Shown here: positions 9,192-20,481 of the stretch, piece by piece | How the letters are laid out: every line of letters begins with the position of its first letter | Numbering within the stretch: position 1 is the first letter of the stretch | Assembly: GCA_021029095.1 (NCBI GenBank) | Contig: JAJOHG010000165.1 | Coordinates: forward strand, 1-55,396 | Source of the DNA: Phellopilus nigrolimitatus | Lineage: Eukaryota > Basidiomycota > Agaricomycetes > Hymenochaetales > Hymenochaetaceae | Direction: 5' to 3' | Length of the DNA: 55,396 nt | Program-made: the position numbers and the translations under genes | The notes under the pieces: generated by a model | What the model was told of the DNA's origin: nothing | Seen by the model: only the letters and a program-made list of their open reading frames with translations | Database searches by the model: none

Positions 9192-9984
9192 CAGTCATGG
9201 ACCGGTCCTTGAGACACCACATCTTGATCGTGTACCCTGACCGTCCCTGGCTCGATTTCGTCAAGAGAAAAAATATGATATTTTTGTTTGTTTACTCAGC
9301 GACATTCACGCAAAGTTTTAAGATAATCAGTTGAGAAATGAGCGAGATAATAAATAATTGATTCTGAAGCAGGAATTTGGTGTTCACCATTCTTTGAGAC
9401 ACCTCTTTTCTCACGGTCCATTTCAACGTTTTTCCTAGTATTACACAGCACAACCGGAGTATGTTTTTTGCTATATCCAAGAGGACTACTGAAGTTTTGA
9501 TCAACTGAAAAAATGAACCATTTCGGCCGAGAAATGAATTGGAAAGCTTGAAATCAAGTTCGAACGGACCGTTAGTGCATGAGCGTCACGTGACTGCATT
9601 TAGTCACTCAACAGAGGTTTTGCAACAAAATGTTTTATGCAGTTAGTTGTTGCTCATTTTTCCTCCATCTTTTTGTGCACTCTAGTTTACAATGCAGAAA
9701 GGAGTGCTCCTGATATTTTTTAAAGATTTTAATTGGAAAAAATAAGGGCTCCAGAAAGCGAACAAGTTTGGCTGTTTTGGTCAAAAAGGTGCATTTTACC
9801 TATATCTGACAAAGTACACGAGCAATTTTTCTATAACTCCAGGAGCACTCAGTTCAATCATGTGTTGACCCATTAAAACACCCAAGATGGTCCAGAGCTG
9901 TTGTGGAAGGAAAATATAAAGGGTGTCTCAAGGACCGGGGCTGTCTCAAGGACCGGGGCTGTCTCAAGGACCGGTCCATGACTG
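9192..9984. mobile_element. Tc1/mariner-type MITE
   Basis: TA dinucleotides flank the element (9190-9191, 9985-9986). The ends are CAGTCATGGACCGGTCC and its complement. At the right end the block GTCTCAAGGACCGG occurs three times in tandem. The length of 793 bases is almost the same as the element at 3088-3884, and the end design is parallel, but the interior sequences differ. There is no transposase ORF. Confidence 0.8.
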
Positions 9985-10463
9985 TAGGCATTTTTCCTCT
10001 GTAACCAGTCGGGTGGAGCGCAGTTGTGCTCCGTGCGTTGTTGCGTTCCCACCGGCTCGAGCGCTGGTCAGGCTCCCAGCTTGAAGAATCGATCTAGATA
10101 TGTATAATAAATAAAGAGCTCTAAACACCCATCAACCTACAGAAAATCTTCCGCTCACCACCGTCTGACGGCGACCATTTTGTCACAGTCCACTTGATGT
10201 AAGAGAAAAATAACTGCAATCAAGACTTCTCTCCGAGTCGGAACACAATACTGTAATAACAATAATAATAACCCTCAAAGGGGCCACTCTGTGTGCCCAT
10301 GCACTCTCGAACCACTCCTGTGAGCGCCGCTGCCCGACTCGGGCTAACGCATTGCGCGCGCGCGCAATGGAGACTCGGACGCGAAAGCAGAGTTGCTTTT
10401 GGACGAATGGGAGGAGCTGAGGGGGCGGCTTGTGCAGAAGCGCACGAAGACAGACACGGCATG

Positions 10464-13400
10464 TAGGGCTCCGCAACGTACACGTATATACGAAATACGG
10501 TACGGTACGGTACGGTCACGTACCAGTATCGTAAAGCCCTCCGGAGGTCTAAAATACGGTCTCGTATATACGTGACCGTACACGTATCGAACCCGTATAA
10601 TACGTCTGTATACGTTCGTAATACGTGATACGGGACCACAGTTTTTGTGACATTTGTTACTATAAAAGGATGTAAAATCGTATGTAATGTGTGCAAATTC
10701 TATTATAAGTCTCGGTATTCAAATAATCCCAATCGAGAACAAAAGAAGACATCTCACGAGTGACGAGCACACGCACAGCTCGTCCATGGTTCTTTTCTCT
10801 CACAACAGCCACGCTGGCACGCTCTGCATCGCAAGATAACGATGTCGCTATCTACTCACTTCTGCACTCTGCTCCTTGGCTTTCATCCACTATGTACCTT
10901 GCTGAACCGGGGATCCTGGTCTTGTTCCTGGTCTTGAATCTGTTAAGAACGGAATGGGGACATCACTCGCAAGTGGACTACACCGGATGGAAGCGGTTGC
11001 AGTAAGTCCTTTATTATTTTGCCTTGTCGAAGGGATTTGCCCGAAGGCTCGAAGGCTGTTCGAATACTTGCTGCGAAGCTGATACTGAGATTGGCAGAAC
11101 GTTCGCAGCCGACTCTATAAGCTGTGACCCTCGACTTTCGCCCACATACGCTTCGCGGAGGTACTCGGAATTCCGCTCAGCCTTTCCTTCAGTGAGGACC
11201 TCTTTTCTTTCAAGCTTCAGTATGTCTTACGCTGCCCTCTTTTCCAGTGATACTATAAGTACAATACTTTTTTAGGCTGCTACTGTGCCAGCAAGAATAG
11301 CCGGATGTTTCGCTATTAAGGCCTTTCATGTTATGTCTTTCAGCTTTTTTTGTTCCTGTTATACGATTCTACTGGCGAAATAAATGATCTGCATGTTTGA
11401 ACTTGTTTGTTCCTCCACTGTACTGTGATCCGCGTGCAACAGCGAGTTCGAGCCGCAAACGTTCCGCACTCAGCAATTTTTTTTACACCACTCGAAACTC
11501 AACTTTTTATCATGGATGATGATGATGGTGAGTAAGATCTAATTCTAAACTGCTTAATATGTGGAGGCCTGATGTTTCTAGGTGTTGCGCACAAGGAGCC
11601 GGAAGCTGGTGGTTTCCAGCAAGTCAAAAAATTTCGCAAGCGAAAAAATCAGGATGAAAGCCATCTCATCATGGAAGGTAAGCGCGCTCGTTTTGAGTCA
11701 AACAAGCTTTCGGAAAGCCGCAAGCACGCGGAGGCCGGCCCACGTCAGTCGAAGTCAAATGTCCGTCAAGCAGGGCAGTCGGCTGCTGCGACCACCAACA
11801 AAGCGATGCCGTCCAACAACCGGTTTGCTTCTCTGGACCTTAGTGAGGCCGTGCTAGGACCCGCAGCCACGGAATTAGATGTCGAAGCTGCAAGTATGGA
11901 ATGTGAGCTTGGAGCCGGTGAGGAAAATGACTCGGATGCTCAAGGAAGTGTTTCTCGGGGAGATCACACTGCATCGGAGAGTGGGTCTGATGATGAGGCA
12001 AGTCCCAATGTTGATGCTTATCTTATATGAGTATGATTTCATGTAATGAAACAGGTTCTCAATCTTCCACGCAAAACGGCCCCGAATTTGACAAAACGTG
12101 CGAAGGCGAAAAAAGTATGTCCCATTCTCGCTTGAATGCTATATTCATAATCCATGCGATCTCCCCCTGTAATTCATTCTGTTCTTGCCTCGCATGAAAC
12201 CAACGTCTGTCGTTAGACAAAGCTAACTTCATTTTCGTGTAAGGGAAAAGGATGTTCATCGAGCTCGAAAAAATCAAGAAAGGACTCTCAGAACAAGCCG
12301 GCTCCTTCTGAGTCTGGTGGCGTGCCTTCCACCCAAAGCGCACCTTCACAACAAACATCCGTCGAAGATGTGAATGAGGATGATGATGTCGTCGAAATTG
12401 AGCGGCCAGGTGCAGCGTTGAAATTAAAGGTATGTAACTACATCTCTGCTGATAATCATGCTGAACCATTTTAAGGACGTCAAAAAATCCCGTGCACCTA
12501 TATTCCTCTTCTTTGAGGAATGCAACGTAAATGCCAAGGGTAAAGAGGGTGATCCGGGTGACAAACATTACCGCTGCTGCCACGGTAATCATCATATACT
12601 CACAATAACAAAAAAGATGAACGGGACGCATACTGGTACATTTTTTTATTACTTTCTAGTCCTGGTGCTAATCACGTAGCAGGTCTCGTAAATCACTTGG
12701 AGAGACATGTGCCGCACATGTACAGTCTATTCAAGGCCCTTAAGGAACGTGGGACGAGCAGACCTGCAAGTGAAGATGAGATACGGCTGGCGAAGGGAGA
12801 GAGACAACTTTCCCCGGAGGAGATGAAGGATTTTAGTAAGGGCTTGGGTGGCTTCAATCCACTGGAGATGGCATTTGCGCGTCAAGGGGAGAAATTAGCT
12901 GTAAGTCATTAAAAGTCATTTCCGTTAATTTGCTGAATTTTTTTCTTATGATTGAGTATACAGTCGCCATGGGATCAATCAGAGTTTGAACGTCAACTTG
13001 CAGAATGGGTTGTCGTCAATGACCAGCCTTTCACTGTTGTTGAAAGTCCGGAGTTTCGACAACTCCTTGAGTACGTACACCGGAACACAGGTCTGAAGGT
13101 GCCATCCGCAGATACAATTAGTAGGCGAGTAAAGGATATGGGCAGTAAGACCTTGGATGATCTACGAGGACTGATTAGTGTATTTATTCTTTCTTTTTGA
13201 GACAATAATTTGACTCAAACATTTATACCAGGGTTTGAAAGCGAAGGTCTCCCTCTCACTTGATGCATGGTCATCGAGTAATGGATTTGCTTTCCTGGCA
13301 ATTGTAATGCATTATGTATCAAATGACTGGAAACTCGGTAAGCCCTGGGAAATTAAAATATAGGTGTTGTCTCACGAAAATATATAGAAGAAATTCTCAT

Positions 13401-15470
13401 TGACTTTAGTGAGATAATTGGTCCACATAGTGGCGAAAATATGGCCGATAGTGTCTGGAAAACAATAGAGACCCTCGGACTGAAAGACAAGGTTCGTCTT
13501 TTCAGCTGCTTTCCTTGGACATGAAGGACTGCATCGCCGATCCTAGCATGTAGATGGTCCTCGGAAACAAGTCTGTCACGCAGAATGATTAGGAGCTGAA
13601 TTCTTTGATAGATCATGGCTCTTATGGCGGATAACGCATCCAATAATGACACCCTGGTCGAATCTTTGGAGAAGCTATTTTCAAACGTGAAAATCCCTTT
13701 CGACACTAACGAAGTTCGTATGAGGTGTTTGCCACACACTGTTCATCTCGCCGCTATGAAGGTACCTTTTTTCTTTATCATCTTGCACTCGCTTGTCTCT
13801 GACAAAGACTTCCGTAGCTTCTTGAATCTATTGGTGCGGTGAAAACGTCAGCAGTAGCAGGTGGTGATAGCTATCAGGACTCTGTCTCATTGCCTGTCAA
13901 TGAGATACATGATGACGAAGCTGCTGCATGTGAAGACGAGCCGGAGGATGCACAAATGAATAATGTCAATGTTTTGAGATCCGTTGAGAAGGTACGTATA
14001 TATGTATTCTAATGTCCTATATCTGTAAATGCTAATGCTTCAAGTCTTCTAAGTTACGCAAGATCATCCGTGCAGTTCGGTCAAGCCCGCAACGTCGAAA
14101 GGCCTGGCTCGGAGAAGTTAAACTCTCAACAAAGAAGACCAATAATGCATTACGAGATGTTGCCCTCATGCTTATACTTGATGTTAAGACTCGCTGGTCA
14201 TCAACTCACCAAATGATGAGTAAGTGCATCTTCTTCTCTTATAATTTATACTCATCTCCTGCCCGCATAATCTAATAGGACGTGCTATTCTTCACAAAAA
14301 AGTAATAAATGACTTCGTTGGCAAAAACCGTGAGCTTCGTGTCTACGAGCTAAGTGACGGAGATTGGCAGGCCATTGAACTTGTTGAGAAATGGTTATGC
14401 GGCTTCCGTGTTGCAACAACCATGATGTCGGCGACAAAACGAACTACGCTATCAGCAACTCATGCAGTGTTTAAGGGTCTTCAGGACCAAGTCCGAACAT
14501 TTATTAATGAACTACCTGTTGACGCACCTCCAGAACTGAAGATAGGCCTCTGCGCAGCTCATCGGAAACTGTCGGACTACTTTTATAAGTTCGATCAGTC
14601 TCCTCTCTATGTCTGGTCTGCGCGTAAGTGTAATTCTAATATTAATATGAATTTATGAGCCTTATAATAGAATGTGCCATATTTTGCAGTCCTCGACCCT
14701 CGCATTGGGTACTCAAATTTGAAGGAGGAAGCTCTGCGAGACGGTGCTGACGGCAGACAATACCTGATGCACATTGAAAGGTGCAAGGCAAAGCTTAGAG
14801 AACGCTACGAGGACATCTACATGACGAAGTCATCACATCACAAGGGAACTCCATCACCGTCTACGCCTTCAGCCGAAAACACTATGCCTGCACCACGGTT
14901 CGACTTCACTGCTCGGTACAAGACACGAACGGAGACTTCACCGAGCAGTGAATTCGACGAGTTTTTTGACATGAAACGTGAAGAGCCTTGGGAAACTGAC
15001 CCTGTCCACTGGTGGGGAGCACACGAAGCACAGTTCCCCCACCTGTCGCAGCTCGCCCGAGACGTCTTTTCAGTACCTGGTGAGTGCTGTGGTACATTGT
15101 GTCTCAATATACTAATATGTACTTCTTTTAGGCTCCGCTGTTGCTGTTGAGCGTATATTTTCGGGAGGTCGGGATGCTATCTCATTACGTCGTGCTAGTC
15201 TTCATGCAGGAACTATCCGGACGCTGATGCTAGTCAAACAATGGTTGAAGGCAAAACGTGACAGACTCTTGTAAACTTTTTAGATACAAATTTTCTTATG
15301 TTCTCATAACACGTATACGACGTACCACCGTATACGGTCAGTACCGTATCAGTACCGTACCGTACACGCCTACGAAAACACAAAATACGGTCCGTATTGA
15401 TACTGAACGTACCAGTATACGGTTTGCAAAAATACGTACGTACCAGTATACGGTACGTTGCGGAGCCCTA
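10464..15470 (+). mobile_element. hAT-superfamily DNA transposon, apparently complete (5,007 bp)
   Basis: The 8-bp target duplication ACGGCATG stands on both sides (10456-10463 and 15471-15478). Inverted ends are TAGGGCTCCGCAACGTAC and its complement. Near each end many short CGTATAC/GTACGGTA-type motifs repeat in both orientations, typical of hAT subterminal transposase sites. It carries one gene, the transposase at 11512-15274, with no disabling change found. The perfect duplications and open frame suggest a recent insertion into repeat copy C. Confidence 0.93.
11512..15274 (+). CDS. hAT transposase (15 exons, 953 aa)
   Basis: Catalyses cut-and-paste movement of the surrounding element. 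Exons: 11512-11527, 11582-11997, 12055-12114, 12244-12429, 12476-12635, 12680-12900, 12964-13179, 13232-13337, 13388-13491, 13612-13761, 13818-13991, 14045-14219, 14279-14623, 14690-15079, 15132-15274. All frames close. The N-terminal ~230 residues are Ser/Lys-rich. Next comes a BED-finger-like stretch (HYRCCHGNHH with NHLERH), then the RNase-H-like core. Candidate catalytic acids are D436 in LSLDAWSS, D502 in LMADNAS and E913 in AVERIFSGG; RCLPHTVHLA is the family's CxxH block. The C-terminus is the hAT dimerisation domain (WWGAHEAQFPHLSQLA onward). The second intron uses GC-AG (donor GAG|GCAAGT at 11998). Confidence 0.9.
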
Positions 15471-16086
15471 ACGGCATGCGAAATGCTAGGTGGTAGATGC
15501 CACATCTAGAGACACTAAACGGGGCACCCGACAGCGCCGAAGCACCAAGGAATGAGGTACTTTGTCGGCAGTGCTGCTCGTTCCAACGTACTGCATGCAC
15601 ACCACGTAAGTGATCGGTGTTGTCGCCAAAAATAGAAGAATAAAAGAGTTTGCTTCCTTCTTTGTCAACAATGTTCAATTGCACGGTCTGGCATCCTGTA
15701 AAAATGGCAAAGCAGTGCAATTTTCAATACAGGAAGGTCTCATAAGCAATGCAATAGACTGCATCATGCGACCCTCTTTGCTGATCTGTTCACCAACTTG
15801 GTCTCGTAACCAGCCTGGCCTGCAAGGACATATTTTGCTTCTGCAATTGGGAGGACAAAAATGCTACTGTGGCTGACACAGCTACGACAGTAACTAGGCT
15901 GCACTTGTCAAACTGCAGGTTTGTCAGTACGTTACATTGATGCTGTCACAACAATTGCAGTGTGCATCCCAGGATTGGCATTTTGAAGCTCTGCAATAGT
16001 TACGGATGGTGCATATGTTGTCCTCTCATGACCAAAGAGGCAATCTATGTGCAAAGGCAATAGTGTGCAATGTTAAGGCAGTGTGC

Positions 16087-16093
16087 TATATAA
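16087..16093 (+). promoter_or_regulatory. TATA box of copy C ORF
   Basis: TATATAA lies 141 bases before the ATG at 16228, in the same conserved context as in copies A and B. Confidence 0.6.
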
Positions 16094-16227
16094 ACCCACA
16101 CAGAATCTCCAGTTAACTTCATCATCACAGTGAGCCCCACAGAAATCCCAGAGTTGTGAGTGATTCTTATAGACACCAGGGGTCTGTTTAGTACTGACAG
16201 ATTTGTGCATGACATGCAGAATTCACA

Positions 16228-16839
16228 ATGTCGCTAATTGATATCTCACGAATTGAGCCTAAGTCGCTCTATGCTGTCTTCACAAAGGGAGGTGACAAGG
16301 GGACTCGGAGAAATATGGGTGTCCTGCTCACAGGAGCAACTGTAGAGGAGAACAGTGCTAACTTTCTCCTGGCTGGATTTCAGCTTGAATCTGCCCCAAA
16401 TGAATGGGAGCCAATACATGGTATCACACTAGAAGTGAAGACACTACTGAGTGGTCAATCCCAGCCTGAACCTGGTATCGAGTTCCTACCCTGCACTGCT
16501 GTCAAGCTCAATGAAGAGCCATATGGGAGGATTGTCCTATCATATCTCCAGGAGATCATATGCCCCACAATTGAGTCTCCTGAGGAGTATGAGGAGTACA
16601 CTCAATATAATGATTTCAGATACAAACACCGGTACTACGACCCAGATGAATCACTTGAGGGCTACCTTTCAAATTTCCTGAAGAACACAAAAATTTCATT
16701 CAAATGGCCCATCAAGGAAATTGCAAGAGTTGTGCTGACACAGTCTCTGTCTCTACCAGAAGGAGAAGTTGTTTCACTTCGATCAATGGCAAAGTTCCTA
16801 GATGGGACTGGGGAGATGGCACTTAAAATCACAGATTGA
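16228..16839 (+). CDS. Hypothetical repeat-borne protein, copy C (203 aa)
   Basis: A single-exon ORF of 203 residues begins MSLIDISRIEPKSLY. It shares the N-terminal 19 residues and scattered blocks (LLTG, EW.P, LLSG, CTAVK.N, EIARVVL, EGEVVSLRSM, TGE) with the copy B protein, but I judge overall identity at well under half. The 550 bases upstream are far more conserved than the coding part. The ORF is intact, which argues that the protein is or recently was used. Function unknown. Confidence 0.65.
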   Translation: MSLIDISRIEPKSLYAVFTKGGDKGTRRNMGVLLTGATVEENSANFLLAGFQLESAPNEWEPIHGITLEVKTLLSGQSQPEPGIEFLPCTAVKLNEEPYGRIVLSYLQEIICPTIESPEEYEEYTQYNDFRYKHRYYDPDESLEGYLSNFLKNTKISFKWPIKEIARVVLTQSLSLPEGEVVSLRSMAKFLDGTGEMALKITD

Positions 16840-16898
16840 TTTTCCACCACACATATACTCCTTACAGTAAAAATACCTAGTCCATCTATATGCGTACA

Positions 16899-18171
16899 AT
16901 GGATGACTTCCCGTAGAATTTTATTGCTATAGCCAGGATGTGTTTTCAATTTTCACAGACGATAATGATGAAGCCAGCCAAAGGGCGGCCCTGGGAGAAG
17001 ATATCGAGCGAGTATTGGACTCAGGAGTATTTGCTATGGCATACTGCGACAATGCCTAAGAATACATAGACAATAAAATATCAGCTGTCCTCGCACAAGA
17101 AAATTATTCAACAGTAAAAATATATCCAAGGAGAGGGCAATGGTTGGCTGAAGTTTACACCTGTGTATTATCGGAAGTAGTTTGCAGTATGAGAAGGTAG
17201 CCTAAAGCTTCCGGTTGATTCGTTAGATCTGCAAATACTGGGTGAGCCTCTTTGTTGGCCCATTGATCCCTTTAGTTTTCCCTCAAGTCGCGACACTGAC
17301 AACGAGCTCGTGGATTGCCTGGCATGTAGTGCGAACATACTCACATTATCGTCTCGAAACGCCACTGACAGAATGTGTAGCTGGGCTGACAGTTTCGTAG
17401 TCCTTACAGTTGCCAGGTAATCTGAGAGTTCGTAGATTTGAGATTAATAAGGAAGCTACACAAAGGAACGCCACATATTATATTATTGGCCCGGTGCTCT
17501 TAAGCCGCGTATGGAGTCAGGATGAACAAAACGACATGGACAGTCCAGCAATCGGTCCAGCAATCGGTCGCACTCATCTTGGTGAGCGGAACAGTCTACA
17601 GGACCATCTGCTTTGCCAACAAGCAACAGTCCTTCGTGAGTTAGCAAAACGACGCGCGGACTAGAAGTCTAAAGCGAAGGAGGTTAATATACAAAATCAG
17701 CCACGAGTCGATGTGTCGCCGTCATCATGAGTTTCTGACGCTAAGAAGCTACGTACCTACGTCAAGTGCTTGATTCGTGTAGGGTGAAAGAGGGAAAAGC
17801 AAAAGAGAGCGAAAGAAGAGACGGCTAACGCAAGGGATAGATGTACAAATGGTTATTATTTTTAGTATACACACCAAGTCACATTATAGCACCATTCCTT
17901 TTGATTTAAAATGAGAACAAAAGTGGAGAAAAAAAACAGCGATCAACGATATTGTAATCGCGCACCGGTATAAGTTGATAAAAATACATCCTCCGGGAGT
18001 GAGAGGCATAGTAAGACGAAGAGCAAAGCGGACGATAAGCGGATGCATGCGTGGAGTCTTCAATCGTAGAGGGAAAGAAGAACAGACCCAAGTGAGAAAA
18101 ATGCAAATAGTCTGAAGCATAGCGCAGTCAAAATAAACACAAATCAGGGGAAAGAGTTTGTTGGTACCCAC
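16899..18171. other. Gene-free stretch with MITE end fragment
   Basis: It begins with a lone GGATGACTTCCCGTAG end inserted after ACAAT in copy C; no matching right end was found. A plus-strand run near 17590-17790 (LQDHLLCQQATVLRELAKRR then stops) looks like the coiled C-terminal tail of a decayed pogo-type transposase, but this is weak. A short direct duplication (CCAGCAATCGGT) lies at about 17548-17570. Nothing else is supported. Confidence 0.35.
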
Positions 18172-19472
18172 CTAGAAGGTCAGATATATTTTACGGACGT
18201 CCTTGATCTTTGCAGATGCACGACAGACCGGACACTGGCGCTTCCTATCAAGGGCACGATTGATGCATCTATGGGGTAAAATAATAAGTCTCTTTTTTCT
18301 TTTAAATGAAGAAAGTATACGCACGGCGTACAAAAAACGTGCCCGCACCGTACACTGCTCAGATCGTCCGCCTGGTCGAGACAAAGCGGGCATGTGTACC
18401 CGGCATTTGCACCCGGCATCACGGAGCTCAAATTCTTTGCAGCAGACGTGCTCGGGGCGGGGACGCTGTCCGCGAGAGTTGACGAAGAGGAGGATGCCGA
18501 ATTGTTTTCAAGTGATGAGGAGGACGACGGCGGAGGTGGGGACGTGGGTGTAGGCACGGGGACTATGCGCGTGCGCGTGCTTCGGAGCGCGTCGGCACCC
18601 TGCAGGTACGACATCTGCGCGCTCGTGTCCGACTCCGACTCGTCGTCTGAGTGTGCGAGGAAGTCCGAGTCGATATCGTCGTCTTCGGAATCCTCGTTGG
18701 ACGAACTGTGGTCGAGGTAACTCCCGTCATCACCGCTCCCGTCGCTAGTAAGCCACGACGGCGAACGAGCGCCTCCATCACTGCCGTCTCGCGGCAATCC
18801 GAGAAAGCTCTCCACGGTACGCGACATATGGTCCTCGAATGTCATGCGAAAGAACAGTTCCGCCGTCTCCGCAATCACTTCCTCCTCCGCCTGCCGCGCC
18901 GCGCCAGCGCGAGGACCAGCAGCATTTGTATCCTCCCTGTCATTCAAGGTCCTAGACCGGGCTCCGCTGTCTGTAGTGTTGGACCAATGCCAATTAGGAT
19001 CAGGCGTTGCTCGTTGCTCGTTGGAAAATGGAATTCCAATTCGTTCCTCGTTCTCGTTTTCGTCATCATCCTCATCCTCATCCTCATCCTCGTCTTCGCT
19101 ACCATTGTCACTGTCGTCGCTATTTGCGGAGTCGTATTGACTGTCATCCTCTTCGTCCTCAGAATGCGGGGTAGGGTAGAGCGTCGGCATGGAGTCGTCA
19201 GACTCATACACGTCAAGATACTCGCTGCGGTGCACGGCGGCCATCCGGCGGTGCTGCTGCAGCCGAGCGGGGTCCGCGAAATCACGAGAGCAGCGTAGAC
19301 AGTAGTTATGTGCGGCGGAGTTGGCGAGGTGCGCTCTGAGGCTTGTCCCGGAGAGGAAAGACCGGGCGCAGGGTGTGCAGCGCGGGTGTCGGGGCGAAGC
19401 GTCGACGTGCGCCTGGCGCGCGGCATGTGAGGAGAAGGCGACCATGCACAAGTCACATCTCCAAGTCGACAT
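18172..19472 (-). CDS. C2H2 zinc finger and RING finger protein (414 aa)
   Basis: Probable nuclear or cytosolic RING-type E3 ubiquitin ligase or regulator. Exons: 19472-18325 and 18268-18172, with a 56-base intron. Three C2H2-like fingers lie at residues about 6-80 (CDLC, CTPC and CLRC with paired His). A very acidic Asp/Glu/Ser-rich middle contains ELFFRMTFEDHM and SFLGLP. A Ser/Pro-rich linker leads to a C3HC4 RING at about residues 359-400: CPLC, CGHVFC, TPC, CPVC. The donor is placed at CC|GTGCGT so that the RING reads CTPCINRAL in frame. The ATG of MSTWRCDLC is preferred over an in-frame start at 19838, because the extra residues are Arg runs and repeat-derived sequence. Confidence 0.8.
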
Positions 19473-19679
19473 TGGAGGTTGAGATCTAGCGTGCCGCCGT
19501 AGGAGAAGGCGGCGACGACGACGACGACGACGGCGACGTTGTCGATGACGAGACGAAAGCGCGTTGGACTCGTTCGTCTTGATCGGCCTTGCAGCGGCGC
19601 AGCCACGGCCACAAAGCGTGCGAGTATATTGCCATATTGGAAGCCATGTTCTCCAACAAGCTCCGGAAAAATGGCAACG

Positions 19680-19945
19680 CCCGCGAAAAAGTGTGCACGC
19701 TTTGTAATCTGACAAATGATCGGCACATGCCAATTTAAAAAATTCCGGTGGCAAAGGTTTACAGATGGCCAACTTGACACAATCCAGCCACTCCGTGCTG
19801 ATTTTCTTTGCCAGAAAATCAGAAAACCATAAAACCATATTTTAAGACTATACACGCAATATATATTTTAAATCACGTGGTTTTTTAATGAAAAAAAGAT
19901 TTGTAGCAAAGAAAAGAGCAGGAGGTGAGCGCGTTTTTATGGCAA
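19680..19945 (-). repeat. Inverted repeat arm (partner 21645-21870)
   Basis: The reverse complement of this block matches the plus strand at 21645-21870: the blocks CTCCTGCTCTTTTCTTTGCT and GTGTCAAGTTGGCCATCTGT are shared, with a diverged remainder. Pieces of the same family recur at about 22810-23170, including GCGAAGCAAGCTGACCCAAA. It lies just upstream of the C2H2/RING gene and may supply part of its promoter. Confidence 0.6.
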
Positions 19946-20481
19946 CAACTTTGGGTCAGCTTGCTTCGCGCAAGCTTTTGGTTTGATTTATCAAAGATTT
20001 TGTTCGTCAACTTTGGGTCAGCTGCTTTTGGCACAATTCCAGCCAATCACGTAGGACCAGGACCCCGTGCATTCCTATCTTCACAATAATGTATTATCTG
20101 CACATGTGTCTTAAGTATATTATATTTCTACTCTACTCCAAACATACTTCCGGATCTTCCGCGTTATCGTAAGTAAATTTGGCCATCCATGATACAAATG
20201 TTCGAGATTAATGGGACTTTTCTCTAGGTAATGGAATGTGAAAAGAATCAGAGAAGGCACAGAGCACGATGCGCCGCATCAGAGAGGATTTGCTACGTTC
20301 TTGCCACGCGCGCTCGGAGGTTTTTTTTTGTACTGACAGTCGTCGCAGGATGAAGGCCCTTTTGTTCACACTGCACCGCACATTCGAGTTCGAGCTAGCC
20401 TCCCCGTAGAAGAGATTGAGAAGCGCTCGCTGATGGTGACGCTCCCGTACTTGAAAACAACATGAAGGCGGGTGCGCAGAT

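Larger units (their letters stand above)
10098..16898 (+). mobile_element. Unclassified repeat unit, copy C, split by a hAT transposon
   Basis: The left end is ATATGTATAATAAATAAAG at 10098. The unit reads through the GC-rich block to 10463, is interrupted by the hAT element (10464-15470), and resumes at 15479 with the module conserved in A and B, the TATA promoter and the ORF at 16228-16839. Without the insertion it is about 1.79 kb. Its right end is replaced at 16899 by a fragment of the GGATGACTTCCC MITE. Upstream of the ORF it matches copy B closely over about 550 bases. Confidence 0.7.
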
